From Xanthomonas hortorum (lineage in GTDB: Bacteria; Pseudomonadota; Gammaproteobacteria; Xanthomonadales; Xanthomonadaceae): 64,000 nt of DNA. Under the pieces are notes generated by a model, which was not told the origin of the DNA, did not search any database, and saw only the letters and a list, made by a program, of their open reading frames with translations. Each line of letters starts with the position of its first letter. The first letter of the stretch is position 1. The stretch covers positions 434,001-498,000 of the forward strand of contig NZ_CP101417.1 of NCBI RefSeq assembly GCF_024339125.1. The letters run 5' to 3'. Positions 26,907-37,069 of this stretch are shown piece by piece. The position numbers and the translations under genes were made by a program.

Positions 26907-28264
26907 TGGTCCGTCTCCGGTGGAGACGGGCGGGAATCGGGAGTCGGGAGTGGGGAATCGGTAGGAGCGGTGTTCTGCGGCGGCCGCGCACCGCTCGCAC
27001 GGCCAGCTGGCGTCTGCGTGCCGCTGCCATTCCCTGTTCCCGCCGCCCGCACGCCCTGAGACGAAGCCGGACGGGAATCGGGAATCGGGCTGTTGGATGC
27101 GTTCGACGCGGGGGGGCGGGCCAGCGTGGTGGACGGACGGACGGACGCTGGCGCGCGGGCCGGCTGCGCGCCGGGCACAGCAGATGTCGACGCGGACCGT
27201 GCACGCGGCGCGCTGCCGGTGCCCGATGCCGCTTCGGCCGTCGGGCGTGCCGGATCAATCGCCGTGTTGGAAACTCCGGCCGCCGGCGTGCGTGGTGTTG
27301 CGGTCACCGGCGCACTCGCTGGCGCGCTGGCCGCAGCCGCCTCGACACTGTTGCCGTTGCTGTTGCCGTTGCCGTTGCGAATCCCATCTCCCGACTCCCC
27401 ACTCCCGGCCCCAGGCACCACCCGCAGCGGTTTGCCGGCGCGCAGCAACAACACGTCGCGGCCGCGATCGAGCTTGGCGGCGGGGGTCAGTTCGCCGACC
27501 AGGAAGGCGTGGGTGTCGTCCGGATGCAGCTCGGAGACCTTGCCGACCGGGAAACCCGCCGGGAAGCGGCCACCCAGGCCGGAGGTGACGATCTCGTCGC
27601 CCACCTGCACGCCGGCGCTCAGCGGGATGTCGCGCAATTCGAGCCGGTCGCCGCGGCCGTAGACGATCAGCCGCACGCCGTTGCGCGCGACGCTGACCGG
27701 GACTGCGTGGTCGGGGTCGGTGAGCAACAGCACGGTCGAATGCAGCGGGGTGACTTCGATCACCTGGCCCATCAGGCCGCCGGCATCGATCACCGCCTGG
27801 CCCATCAGCACGCCATCGCGGCTGCCGGCATCCAGCAACAGGCGCTGGCGGGTCGGGTCCAGGTCGATATCCAGGATCGGCGCCAGCTGTACGTCCAGGC
27901 CGCGCCGCTCGGCCACGTTGAGCAATTCGCGCAGCTGCGCGTTGTCCAGCGCGGCGGTCTGCAGCCGGGTCAGGCGTGCATTGGCCACCAACAGCTGATT
28001 GCGCAGCGAGCGGGTTTCTTCCACCAGCTGCGCGTGGGTGGCGGCGTTGTCGCGCACCTGCGAACCGATCCGCCCCGGCAGCCCGGCCACCGCCCAGATC
28101 GGCTGGATCAGCAGATTGGCCTGCATGCGCAGCTGGCTCAGCCAGCTACCGCGGCTATCGAGCGCGATCAGCACGATCGCCAGCACCAGATAGACCAGCA
28201 GGCGCAGCGTGGAGGTGACTTCGCCAGGACGGGAGGCGACGGGAGGACCGGCGTAGGAGGGCAC
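26903..28264 (-). CDS. mreC: Rod shape-determining protein MreC with expanded C-terminal tail
   Basis: 453 aa, starting at a GTG. One N-terminal membrane segment, a coiled coil (about residues 75-115), then the beta-domain with VIDAGGLMGQV and SGLGGRFPAGFPVG. The family is usually 280-370 aa; here residues about 285-453 are a low-complexity tail. Much of the tail is encoded by the same 'GAATCCCGACTCCC' repeats seen in spacers nearby, giving peptides such as SPIPDSRP and SPLPTPDSRP, plus a GTTGCC microsatellite encoding NGNSNGN. The core should be functional; the tail looks like repeat-driven extension. Confidence 0.93.
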   Translation of the reverse strand: MPSYAGPPVASRPGEVTSTLRLLVYLVLAIVLIALDSRGSWLSQLRMQANLLIQPIWAVAGLPGRIGSQVRDNAATHAQLVEETRSLRNQLLVANARLTRLQTAALDNAQLRELLNVAERRGLDVQLAPILDIDLDPTRQRLLLDAGSRDGVLMGQAVIDAGGLMGQVIEVTPLHSTVLLLTDPDHAVPVSVARNGVRLIVYGRGDRLELRDIPLSAGVQVGDEIVTSGLGGRFPAGFPVGKVSELHPDDTHAFLVGELTPAAKLDRGRDVLLLRAGKPLRVVPGAGSGESGDGIRNGNGNSNGNSVEAAAASAPASAPVTATPRTPAAGVSNTAIDPARPTAEAASGTGSAPRARSASTSAVPGAQPARAPASVRPSTTLARPPASNASNSPIPDSRPASSQGVRAAGTGNGSGTQTPAGRASGARPPQNTAPTDSPLPTPDSRPSPPETDQ

Positions 28265-28429
28265 TTTAAGGCCGGGATTTGAGAGTCGGGATTGGGGATT
28301 CGAGGAGCGGTCGGCTGCCCCCGATACGACTAAGCGTTAGACAAACAGGGCTGTACCGCAATCGGTCAAGGCCGAAGGCCGGGACACGCGTTGCGAATCC
28401 CCAATGCCGACTCCCGAATCCCGAAAGCT

Positions 28430-29620
<1,191 letters not shown>

Positions 29621-29752
29621 TCACGCCGGGCATGGCATGCGGTTGTGGCCCTGATCGGTCGCAGCCGTTACCCTTTGCGCCGCGGCGTTCGCGCCGCCCC
29701 GCTGCCATGCCCGGCAACTGGCGGGTATTTCCCTACGCAAAGGCCTGACTCG

Positions 29753-30685
29753 ATGTCCGCACTGATCTGTGGTTCCCTCGCCTACGACACCATCATGGTG
29801 TTCCCGGACCAGTTCAAGAATCACATCCTGCCGGACAAGGTGCACATCCTGAATGTGTCGTTCCTGGTACCGCGCATGCGCCGCGAGTTCGGCGGCTGCG
29901 CCGGCAACATCGCCTACAACCTGCATCTGCTCGGCGGCGCGCCGATTCCGATGGGCACCGTTGGCCAGGACTTCGGCCCCTATCGCGAACACTTCGAAGC
30001 GCTGGGCATCGACCTGTCGCGGGTGAAGATCATCGATGATTTGTTCACCCCGCAGGCGTTCATCACCACCGACCACGACAACAACCAGATCACCGCGTTC
30101 CATCCGGGCGCGATGATGCGCAGTTACGAAAACCACGTGCGCGACGTGCCCGGCGTGACCCTGGGCCTGGTCGGCCCGGACGGGCGCGAAGGCATGATCC
30201 AGAACGCGGAAGAGTTCGCTGCCGCCGGTATCCCTTTCATCTTCGATCCCGGCCAGGCGATGCCGTTGTTCAACGGCCCGGAGCTGCGCCAGTTCATCGA
30301 GCAGGCCCAGTACGTAGTGGTCAACGACTACGAATCAAATCTGTTGCAGGAACGCACCGGCTGGGACGAGAAGGACATCGTCTCGCGCGTGCAGGCCTAC
30401 ATCACCACGCAAGGCCCGAAGGGCGCGCTGGTGCATACGCCGGAGAAGACCTACGACATCCCGCCGGCGCACGAGCGCCGCGTGGTCGACCCGACCGGCT
30501 GTGGCGACGCCTTCCGCGCCGGGCTGATCTACGGCATCCAGGGCGGCTACGACTGGCTGACGATCGGTCGGATGGGCAACCTGATGGGCGCACTGAAGGT
30601 GGAACATCCGGGCACACAGAATCAGCGCTTCGATTTCACCGAGTTCAACGACCAGTTCAAGCAGCAGTTTGGTTACGCGCTCTGA
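29753..30685 (+). CDS. PfkB-family carbohydrate/adenosine kinase
   Basis: 310 aa. PfkB signatures are GGCAGNIAYNL near the start and DPTGCGDAFRAG with the catalytic Asp near residue 255. The sequence resembles bacterial adenosine kinases and related sugar kinases; substrate is not decided by motif. ATG at 29753, eight residues before DTIMVF. Stands alone, divergent from mreB. Confidence 0.85.
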   Translation: MSALICGSLAYDTIMVFPDQFKNHILPDKVHILNVSFLVPRMRREFGGCAGNIAYNLHLLGGAPIPMGTVGQDFGPYREHFEALGIDLSRVKIIDDLFTPQAFITTDHDNNQITAFHPGAMMRSYENHVRDVPGVTLGLVGPDGREGMIQNAEEFAAAGIPFIFDPGQAMPLFNGPELRQFIEQAQYVVVNDYESNLLQERTGWDEKDIVSRVQAYITTQGPKGALVHTPEKTYDIPPAHERRVVDPTGCGDAFRAGLIYGIQGGYDWLTIGRMGNLMGALKVEHPGTQNQRFDFTEFNDQFKQQFGYAL

Positions 30686-30713
30686 GGCGTACCGCCCTGA
30701 TCAACGCTTGACC

Positions 30714-30842
30714 CTTCTCCCATCGGGAGAAGGTGCCCCGCAGGGGCGGATGAGGGTACGAGCGAAGCCACGTGCAGTTCCAACAGCATGAGGCTTCGCA
30801 CCGTACCCTCACCCCAACCCCTCTCCCGCAGGAGAGGGGCTC
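30714..30842. repeat. Intergenic inverted repeat element
   Basis: Begins with the hairpin CTTCTCCC-ATC-GGGAGAAG, then TGAGGGTACG...GCGAAGCC, which is inverted as GGCTTCGCACCGTACCCTCA further on, and ends in CCTCTCCCGCAGGAGAGG. This is a common Xanthomonas-type spacer repeat and can act as the terminator of the kinase gene. Confidence 0.65.
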
Positions 30843-30917
30843 GTTGGCCTCACTCGGTATTGAGCGGACGACTACCACATCCGGCACCTGCCATCGCTGG
30901 CCATGGCACCCGCATCA

Positions 30918-30971
30918 GCAATGCAGTTGATGCAACGCAATTTGCTGCAATGCAGTTGCTGCAATGCAGTT
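30918..30971. promoter_or_regulatory. Three GCAATGCAGTT direct repeats upstream of the sigma54 activator gene
   Basis: GCAATGCAGTT occurs at 30918, 30947 and 30961, with a related TGCAACGCAATT between the first and second. The cluster ends about 60 bp before the activator start codon, a position suited to autoregulation or an upstream activating site. Confidence 0.35.
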
Positions 30972-31032
30972 TGAGCATCAGCCCGATCTGTGCCTCTACT
31001 GACGCTTCGCGCTCATTGAGGAACGCTGGCCC

Positions 31033-33006
31033 ATGTCCGAGCCAAGCGTTGTCGCCGCTACGTCCATCGTCCTGCCTGAGATCGAACCGGATGTGCTCCG
31101 GCAGATCCGCCGGCTGCGCGACATCGCCCCGTTGGCCGCGCCACTGTCGCGCTCGTGGCGACGCTGCCTGGACGAGCATTCGCTGTTGCCCGAGGCACCA
31201 CCCGAAGCGCTGGTGCACGATGCCTTGCACGTGCGCGAGCGCCAGCAGCGTCTGGGCGAGGTGCTGCGCATCGCCAAGGTGGAAATGGAAAACCTCTACG
31301 AGCAGATCGCCGGCAGCGGTTATGCGGTGATCTTTGCCGATGCCGAAGCGACCGTGCTGCACAGCGTGCACGACCCGACGCTGCTGCGCGAATTTCGCCA
31401 GGCCGGCCTGTTCTGCGGCGCCAGTTGGGCCGAATGTCATCAGGGCACCAATGGGCTGGGCACCTGCGCGGTGGAGCGCACGGCGGTGAGCGTGCACCGT
31501 GGCGAACACTATCTGACCCGCCATCTGCCGTTGTCATGCTGCGGCGCGCCGATCCTGGACCCGCACGGCGGTCTGCTGGCGGTGCTGGATGCCTCCACGC
31601 CCGATGCGCAGGACGGCAAGCAGATCCAGCGCCACACCGTGGCCCTGGTGAGCATGTCGGCGGCGCAGATCTCGCGCTCGCATTTTCTCAATCAGTTCGG
31701 TCACGCTTTCATCCTGCGCTTCCATAGCCGGCCCGAGTTTGCCGGGTTACTGCATGAAGCGCTGATCGCGATCGATACGGACGGCCGTGTGTTGGCGGTC
31801 AACGAGGCGGTACTGGAGCAGCTCGGCAAGATCGACCGCAGCCAGCTGGTGGGCCGCAATATTTCTCAGGTGATGCAGCTGGACTTCGACACCCTTGAGC
31901 ACCGCGCCGGCAGCGATGCCGGCACCTTGTGGTCGATCCGCTGCGCCTGCCACGGGCGGCGTTTCTACGCACTGGTGCGCCCGCCGCGTGCGCGTCCTGC
32001 GCTGCCGGCGGTGGGTGGGCCGGCACAGCTGGCGCCGGATACCGAGCTGCAACCCGGCGAGCATGTGGGCTCGGATCCGCGCATGCGCCACAACCTGGCC
32101 AATGCGTTGAAACTGGCAGCCCACCGCGTGTCGATTTTGCTGCGTGGCGACACCGGGACCGGCAAGGAGGAGTTCGCCAAGGCAGTGCATCGGGGCTCGC
32201 CGTGGGCGAATGGTGCGTTTGTGGCGATCAATTGCGCCGCGATTCCCGAGGCCTTGATCGAAAGCGAATTATTCGGCTACGCACGCGGTGCGTTTACCGA
32301 TGCCGCGCGCGAAGGCCGCCACGGCAAATTGCTGCAGGCCAGTGGCGGCACGCTGTTTTTGGATGAAATCGGCGACATGCCGTTGCCGTTGCAGAGCCGC
32401 CTGTTGCGCGTGCTGGAAGAACAATCCGTCACGCCGTTAGGCAGCGAACGCGCGGTGCCATTGGAACTGCACGTGATCAGCGCCAGCCACCGCGATCTGG
32501 CGCAGCGGGTGGCAGCCGGCGAGTTCCGCGAGGATCTGTATTACCGGCTCAACGGCGTGGTACTGCATCTGCCGCCGCTACGCGAGCGCAGCGACAAGGC
32601 CGAGCTGATCCGCACCTTGCTGCGCGAAGAAAACAGCGAGCACAGCGTGCGCATCAGCGAAGAAGCAATGCACAAACTGCTGAGCTACGCCTGGCCGGGC
32701 AATCTACGCCAGTTGCGCAATGTGCTGCGCACGGCGGCAGTGCTGTGCAGCGATGGCGTAATCCGGCTACCGAATCTGCCGCAGGAAATCGTCGATGCCG
32801 GCAGCGCGCCGTGTCTGGTCGATGGCCGCGCGGTGGCGGCCGACGACATGCCCGGCCGCGTCGCACTCGATCAGGCCGAGCGCCTGGTGCTGCAGCAGCA
32901 ACTCGAACGCCATCGCTGGAACGTCAGCCGCACCGCCGATGCCCTGGGTATCAGCCGCAATACGCTGTATCGCAAGCTGCGCAAGCATGGGTTGGATACG
33001 GGCTAA
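31033..33006 (+). CDS. AcoR-type sigma54-dependent transcriptional activator
   Basis: 657 aa. GAF sensor at about 75-215 (SWAECHQGTNGLGT, HYLTRHLPLSCCGAPI), PAS-like segment at about 235-300, AAA+ domain at about 335-565 with Walker A GDTGTGKEEF and Walker B GGTLFLDEIGDMP, and a Fis-type HTH at the end (VSRTADALGISRNTLYRKL). The sigma54 contact loop reads GAFTDA rather than GAFTGA. AcoR-like proteins sense small alcohols, ketones or their oxidation products. It has no sigma54-type target beside it; the only sigma54-like promoter noticed is in front of xoxF, 23 kb away, beyond the phosphonate operon. Confidence 0.9.
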   Translation: MSEPSVVAATSIVLPEIEPDVLRQIRRLRDIAPLAAPLSRSWRRCLDEHSLLPEAPPEALVHDALHVRERQQRLGEVLRIAKVEMENLYEQIAGSGYAVIFADAEATVLHSVHDPTLLREFRQAGLFCGASWAECHQGTNGLGTCAVERTAVSVHRGEHYLTRHLPLSCCGAPILDPHGGLLAVLDASTPDAQDGKQIQRHTVALVSMSAAQISRSHFLNQFGHAFILRFHSRPEFAGLLHEALIAIDTDGRVLAVNEAVLEQLGKIDRSQLVGRNISQVMQLDFDTLEHRAGSDAGTLWSIRCACHGRRFYALVRPPRARPALPAVGGPAQLAPDTELQPGEHVGSDPRMRHNLANALKLAAHRVSILLRGDTGTGKEEFAKAVHRGSPWANGAFVAINCAAIPEALIESELFGYARGAFTDAAREGRHGKLLQASGGTLFLDEIGDMPLPLQSRLLRVLEEQSVTPLGSERAVPLELHVISASHRDLAQRVAAGEFREDLYYRLNGVVLHLPPLRERSDKAELIRTLLREENSEHSVRISEEAMHKLLSYAWPGNLRQLRNVLRTAAVLCSDGVIRLPNLPQEIVDAGSAPCLVDGRAVAADDMPGRVALDQAERLVLQQQLERHRWNVSRTADALGISRNTLYRKLRKHGLDTG

Positions 33007-33373
33007 GCGCTGTGCTGCCTGTGGCTAATCGCTGCATCCCGGAGGCAAATGCCGGTGTTCGCCCGAGTGATCACTCGCTGCGATCAGACGTGTCGCTCGA
33101 CATCTGCGTCCTACGCACTGATTGAACCATTTCGATACGCATGCTTGGGTTAGCGCCGCGTTGCTCCGCTCTTGAAGCGTCCCGGAGCTGGCTTGGATCG
33201 ACATGATCCCGATCCACTCGGGTCGCTCACGCGAAACCTCACCAGCGCGCCCAGAATCATGTCATCGACTGGCAAATAACAACGGGCGCCAATTTCAACT
33301 GGGTTGTCAATCCAAAAAAATCTAGACCCTAGTCGCAATAGAGAGATTCTCGCCTGATTTGACTATTTTTCTG

Positions 33374-33403
33374 TTGACAGTTAGGTGACAGAAGAATTAT
33401 CAA
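33374..33403 (+). promoter_or_regulatory. Candidate sigma70 promoter in the leader
   Basis: TTGACA, 18-nt spacer, TATCAA. The -35 is a full consensus. It would give a leader of about 800 nt before pepM. Confidence 0.35.
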
Positions 33404-34114
33404 TAACTCACCGAGCACATCCATACGACACCAACAGAATCTGAACAGATCAGGGACGATGGACAAGAGCAGAGACCGATTTTTGAATAAAAGCACTTGC
33501 AAGAGTGCTATCGGTTTCTACTGATATCGGCACCCGTATACACAGGATATTTCCGTGCAACTCCTGATTGCACTGTGGTCGAGTCGAAACGCCATGAAGA
33601 TATTCACAATGGCCTTCAGCGATGCGCGTACAGCAATGCACGCTCGACATCGACATCGACATAATTATTAAGATGTGTGTGCAACTTTGCGGATGCGATG
33701 CCTGAGAGTGGACAGAGACTGCAAGGCAAGTGGCTTTTGACCCGCCGGTCCACATACAGGCGCTCGGCCTCCATACCCTAAAATCCCTCTTCATTTGCTT
33801 CTGAACTATAAAGACGCTCCATTGAGCGTCAATGATTCGGACCAGGCAACCTCCTGACCGAGCCAGGCGACTGCATTCGCACCCCGCATGGCGGCAGATC
33901 AGTATCACTACGCCATTAGCACGGCAATCGTGACAACTCGCACTGATTTTAATTTGCTCTTACACGTTTTATTTATTCACTTATTTCATTCTTGCGACAG
34001 AAAAGATGCAACGTAAATCACGAATTTTTATTTGCGTAGCCAATGGCGCTTACCGCCATTATTTCAGTGAACCGTAAAATTCTGAAAGAACTGATCGACC
34101 TCCCCCCTTTGATC

Positions 34115-34151
34115 CCCTCCGCCAATGCGGCAAGTGGCGCGGGAGGTTTTT
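34115..34151 (+). terminator. Terminator-like hairpin 55 bp before pepM (possible attenuator)
   Basis: An imperfect stem (CCTCCGCCA with TGGC-GCG-GGAGG, a 3-nt bulge) is followed directly by TTTTT, then 55 nt to the pepM start. A terminator inside the leader of an operon is what an attenuator looks like; it might also simply end an upstream transcript. Confidence 0.4.
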
Positions 34152-34206
34152 CTCCACGATCGGCATATATAAAAAACATAACCAATAAACATATGGAGTT
34201 CACTCC

Positions 34207-35019
34207 TTGAACACCTCAACTCAAAAAATCGATGGGCGTCATCGTGACGCATACCTGGCTTCGAAGCTGCGCGGTCTGCTCACCGGACAGAGCACTTCGT
34301 TCCTGATGGAAGCGCATAACGGCTTATCTGCGCGCATCGTTGCCGAAGCAGGCTTCGAGGGGATATGGGCATCGGGCCTGTCCATCTCAGCCTCCTTGGG
34401 TGTGCGCGACGCCAACGAAGCCTCCTGGACACAGACATTGGAAGTGGTCGAGTTCATGACCGACAGCACCGATCTGCCGATCCTGCTGGATGGAGATACC
34501 GGCTACGGCAACTTCAACAGCGTGCGCAGGCTTGTCCAAAAACTCTGCCAACGCAACGTTGCCGGAGTCTGCCTCGAAGACAAGATGTTCCCCAAGACCA
34601 ACTCCTTCATCGGCGAGGATCAGGAGCTGGCGGACCCTTCCGAGTTCGCAGGCAAGATCAAGGCTGCCAAGGATAGCCAGAGCAACGACGCATTCTGCGT
34701 TGTGGCGCGGGTGGAGGCACTGATCGCCGGGCGTGGGCTCACCGAGGCCTTGAGCAGGGCCGAGCAATACCACGCCGCCGGAGCCGATGCGATCCTGATC
34801 CACTCGAAGAAAAGCGACGGTGCGGAGATCCTGAAATTTGCCGAGCACTGGCAAGACCGCTGTCCCTTGGTGATCGTGCCGACCACGTATTACGCGGTGC
34901 CGACTCAAGCATTCATCGATGCAAAGATCGCCAGCATCATCTGGGCCAACCACAACCTGCGCGCGTCCGTGGCCAGCATGCGCAGGATCTGCGCGACCAT
35001 TCACCGGGAGCGTTCGCTA
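34207..35019 (+). pseudogene. pepM: Phosphoenolpyruvate phosphomutase, 5' part (split by IS)
   Basis: 271 codons of a protein of about 320 aa. The motif [10 protein letters not shown] is the diagnostic EDK-X5-NS signature of true PEP mutase, which forms the C-P bond of phosphonopyruvate and opens nearly all phosphonate pathways. LLDGDTGYG carries the metal-binding Asp. TTG start at 34207 with GGAG 8 nt upstream; the nearby ATG at 34193 reaches a stop within five codons. The gene is interrupted after RERSL by IS copy 2, whose sequence adds GMV and a stop. The lost piece (about 49 aa) includes part of the C-terminal helical lid, so the protein is probably inactive. Confidence 0.92.
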
Positions 35020-36180
35020 GGGATGGTCTGATCAACGGCATCGGAGGATGAGCCTAACCACATCGACCAGGCTGACGGCGCTCAGATCCTCGATTTTTTT
35101 GCCGTTTCCGGCGCGTTTGCAGGGTGTTGCCCGGGTTACAGGCGCACGCTCCCCATCGTCGGCAGTAACTGCTTTCGCTTCATCCACAGGTTCGATAGCG
35201 CAAACAAGGTCAGCACCTGCGCGGTGTTCTTGGCCAGGCCGCGATAGCGGACCTTGGTGTAGCCGAACTGGCGCTTGATCACCCGGAATGGATGCTCCAC
35301 CTTCGCGCGCACGCTGGCCTTGAAGTGTTCCCAACGTCTTTCCCGAGCACGCTCGCGTTTGTTGCCGAGGGCTTGCATCGTCGAGGGCCTGGCGGCGATG
35401 AAGAATGCAGCCTTGCAGGCCTGCAGTTCTTCGCGTTTGTCCGCACCGGTGTAGCCGCTATCGCCGAACACGCTGTCTTCTTTGCCATGCAGCAACGTGT
35501 GCATCACCGTGACATCGGCGACGTTGGCGGCTGTGCAATGGACGTGGTGCACCAACCCGGAAAATTCATCCACGCCGATGTGCGCCTTCATCCCGAAATA
35601 CCACTGATTGCCCTTCTTGGTCTGATGCATCTCAGGGTCGCGCGCGTTGTCGGCATTCTTGGTCGAACTGGGCGCCGCGATCAGCGTCGCATCGACGATC
35701 GTGCCCGACCGCAGGCTCTGGCCCTTACGCGCCAGATGCGCGTTGACCGCTTCCAGCATCCGCGCGGCAAGGCCATGGGTCTCCAGCAGGCGGCGAAAGT
35801 TGAGAATCGTGGTCTCGTCCGGAACGTTGTCCAAGCCACCGAGCTGGGCAAAGCGCCGCAAGGTCGGAATCTCGTGCAGCGCTTCTTCCATCGCCGGATC
35901 GCTCAGCGCATACCACTGCTGCAGCAGATGAATCCGCAACATCGTCGCCAGTGCGTACGGCTGCCGACCTGGCCGCCCCGACACGGGATAGTGCGGCGCG
36001 ATCAGCCCGAGCAGTTGCTGCCACGGAACCACCTGCTCCATCTCGGCCAGAAAGATCTCCCGCCGGGTCTGCTTGCGCTTGCCCAGGCCCTCAGCGTCAC
36101 CGAACGTCAGTTGCATGGATCACTCCTCAACATGAGGCGGGTAGTGTCGCGTATCTGTGGTGCGTTGTTCAGAGGTTCCC
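35020..36180 (-). mobile_element. IS5-family insertion sequence, copy 2 (1,161 bp)
   Basis: Same element as copy 1, inserted in pepM with CTA target repeats at 35017-35019 and 36180-36182. It differs from copies 1 and 3 at several positions (for example GCACGCTCCCC for GCACGTTCCCC near the transposase end), so it belongs to a different sublineage. Its transposase is transcribed against the operon. Confidence 0.92.
35136..36116 (-). CDS. IS5-family transposase
   Basis: 326 aa, intact. The protein differs from the other two copies at the fourth residue from the end (Ser for Asn in TMGSVRL). Same DUF772 plus DDE architecture. Confidence 0.92.
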   Translation of the reverse strand: MQLTFGDAEGLGKRKQTRREIFLAEMEQVVPWQQLLGLIAPHYPVSGRPGRQPYALATMLRIHLLQQWYALSDPAMEEALHEIPTLRRFAQLGGLDNVPDETTILNFRRLLETHGLAARMLEAVNAHLARKGQSLRSGTIVDATLIAAPSSTKNADNARDPEMHQTKKGNQWYFGMKAHIGVDEFSGLVHHVHCTAANVADVTVMHTLLHGKEDSVFGDSGYTGADKREELQACKAAFFIAARPSTMQALGNKRERARERRWEHFKASVRAKVEHPFRVIKRQFGYTKVRYRGLAKNTAQVLTLFALSNLWMKRKQLLPTMGSVRL

Positions 36181-36335
36181 TAAGCGGCATCGAGAAGGAA
36201 CTGCCACGGGTAAAGGAAATATTCGACCTGGTCGATCAGGACGAACTGACGCAGGCCGAAAGCATCTATCTCCCCAAGAAGGAGAAAGTGGCCGCGCTGG
36301 CCAGCAACAGCTACGACGCAGAGGCTGCACGATGA
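36181..36335 (+). pseudogene. pepM: Phosphoenolpyruvate phosphomutase, 3' part
   Basis: Encodes SGIEKELPRVKEIFDLVDQ through SYDAEAAR, the C-terminal tail of PepM (compare ELxxVxEIFDLVxxDEL in the family). Removing the IS and one CTA copy rejoins RERSL-SGIEKEL in frame. The stop overlaps the ATG of the decarboxylase gene (cgATGA). Confidence 0.88.
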
Positions 36336-37069
36336 TCAACGGCAAGGAATTTGTCGCGACCGCGTCGCGGCTGGGGTTCGATTTCTACACGAGCGTGCCC
36401 TGCTCCTATCTGACATCCCTGCTCAATGGAGTCCTCGGCGACCCACATGTGCATCATGTCACCGCAGCCAGCGAGGGCGAAGCCATTGGCATCGCGGCAG
36501 GCGCCTATCTTGCGGGGCGCCTGCCAGTGGTGATGTTGCAGAACTCGGGCTTGGGCAACGCTGTCAATCCATTGACCTCGCTCAACCACGTATTTCAGAT
36601 TCCCTGTCTGCTGATCTGCAGCTGGCGGGGCTCCCCCGGTGTCGCAGACGAGCCCCAGCATGCTGTGATGGGCGAGATCACCCAGAGTCTGCTCGATGTG
36701 TTGCGTATTCCGCACGCACGCTTCCCATCCGAACCGGATCAGATCGAGTCCACGCTACGGGCTGCCCATGCCTGCATCCAGCAGACGCGTTTGCCTTACG
36801 CGCTGGTCGTGGAACCCAACGTACTCGAAGACGAGCATCTGCTGGCGCAAGCGGTGATCCGAGTACCGGCAGCGACGCGATCGCAGTTCGGAACATCCGA
36901 ACTGCCGCTACCAAGCAGGGAAGACGCGCTGCGCACAGTGGTCTCCATGACACCGCATAACTCCGCCATCATCGCAACCACGGGCAAGACCGGGCGGGAA
37001 CTATTCTGCGTCCGCGACGATGCGCGCAATCTCTACCTGGTGGGATCCATGGGATGCGCCAGTGCGCTA
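36332..37069 (+). pseudogene. ppd: Phosphonopyruvate decarboxylase, 5' part (split by IS)
   Basis: 246 codons. The TPP-enzyme N-terminal domain includes SVPCSYL, the cofactor-activating Glu in AASEGEAIGIAAG, QNSGLGN and SWRGSPG, all typical of phosphonopyruvate decarboxylase, which makes phosphonoacetaldehyde and pulls the unfavourable PepM reaction forward. It is interrupted at GSMGCASAL by IS copy 3, just before the TPP-binding domain. Confidence 0.9.

Larger units (their letters stand above)
33007..34206. other. 1.2-kb AT-rich non-coding leader upstream of the phosphonate operon
   Basis: No convincing gene. The DNA is clearly less GC-rich than its neighbours, with runs such as TTTTATTTATTCACTTATTTC near 33970. 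It contains a strong promoter-like sequence (33374-33403) and a terminator-like hairpin (34115-34151). Such a composition break commonly marks the edge of acquired DNA and a regulatory leader. Confidence 0.6.

Noticed and set aside
24360-27059. 899-codon open frame on the plus strand
   Set aside because: Antisense of mrdA and mreD; its translation is His/Arg/Gln-rich without any domain.
33641-33662. CGACAT tandem repeat that might be a CRISPR or minisatellite seed
   Set aside because: Only three short units, no spacers, no cas genes nearby.
33450-33908. 152-codon open frame on the minus strand in the AT-rich leader
   Set aside because: Composition is unlike real proteins here, no ribosome site, no recognisable motif; treated as non-coding.
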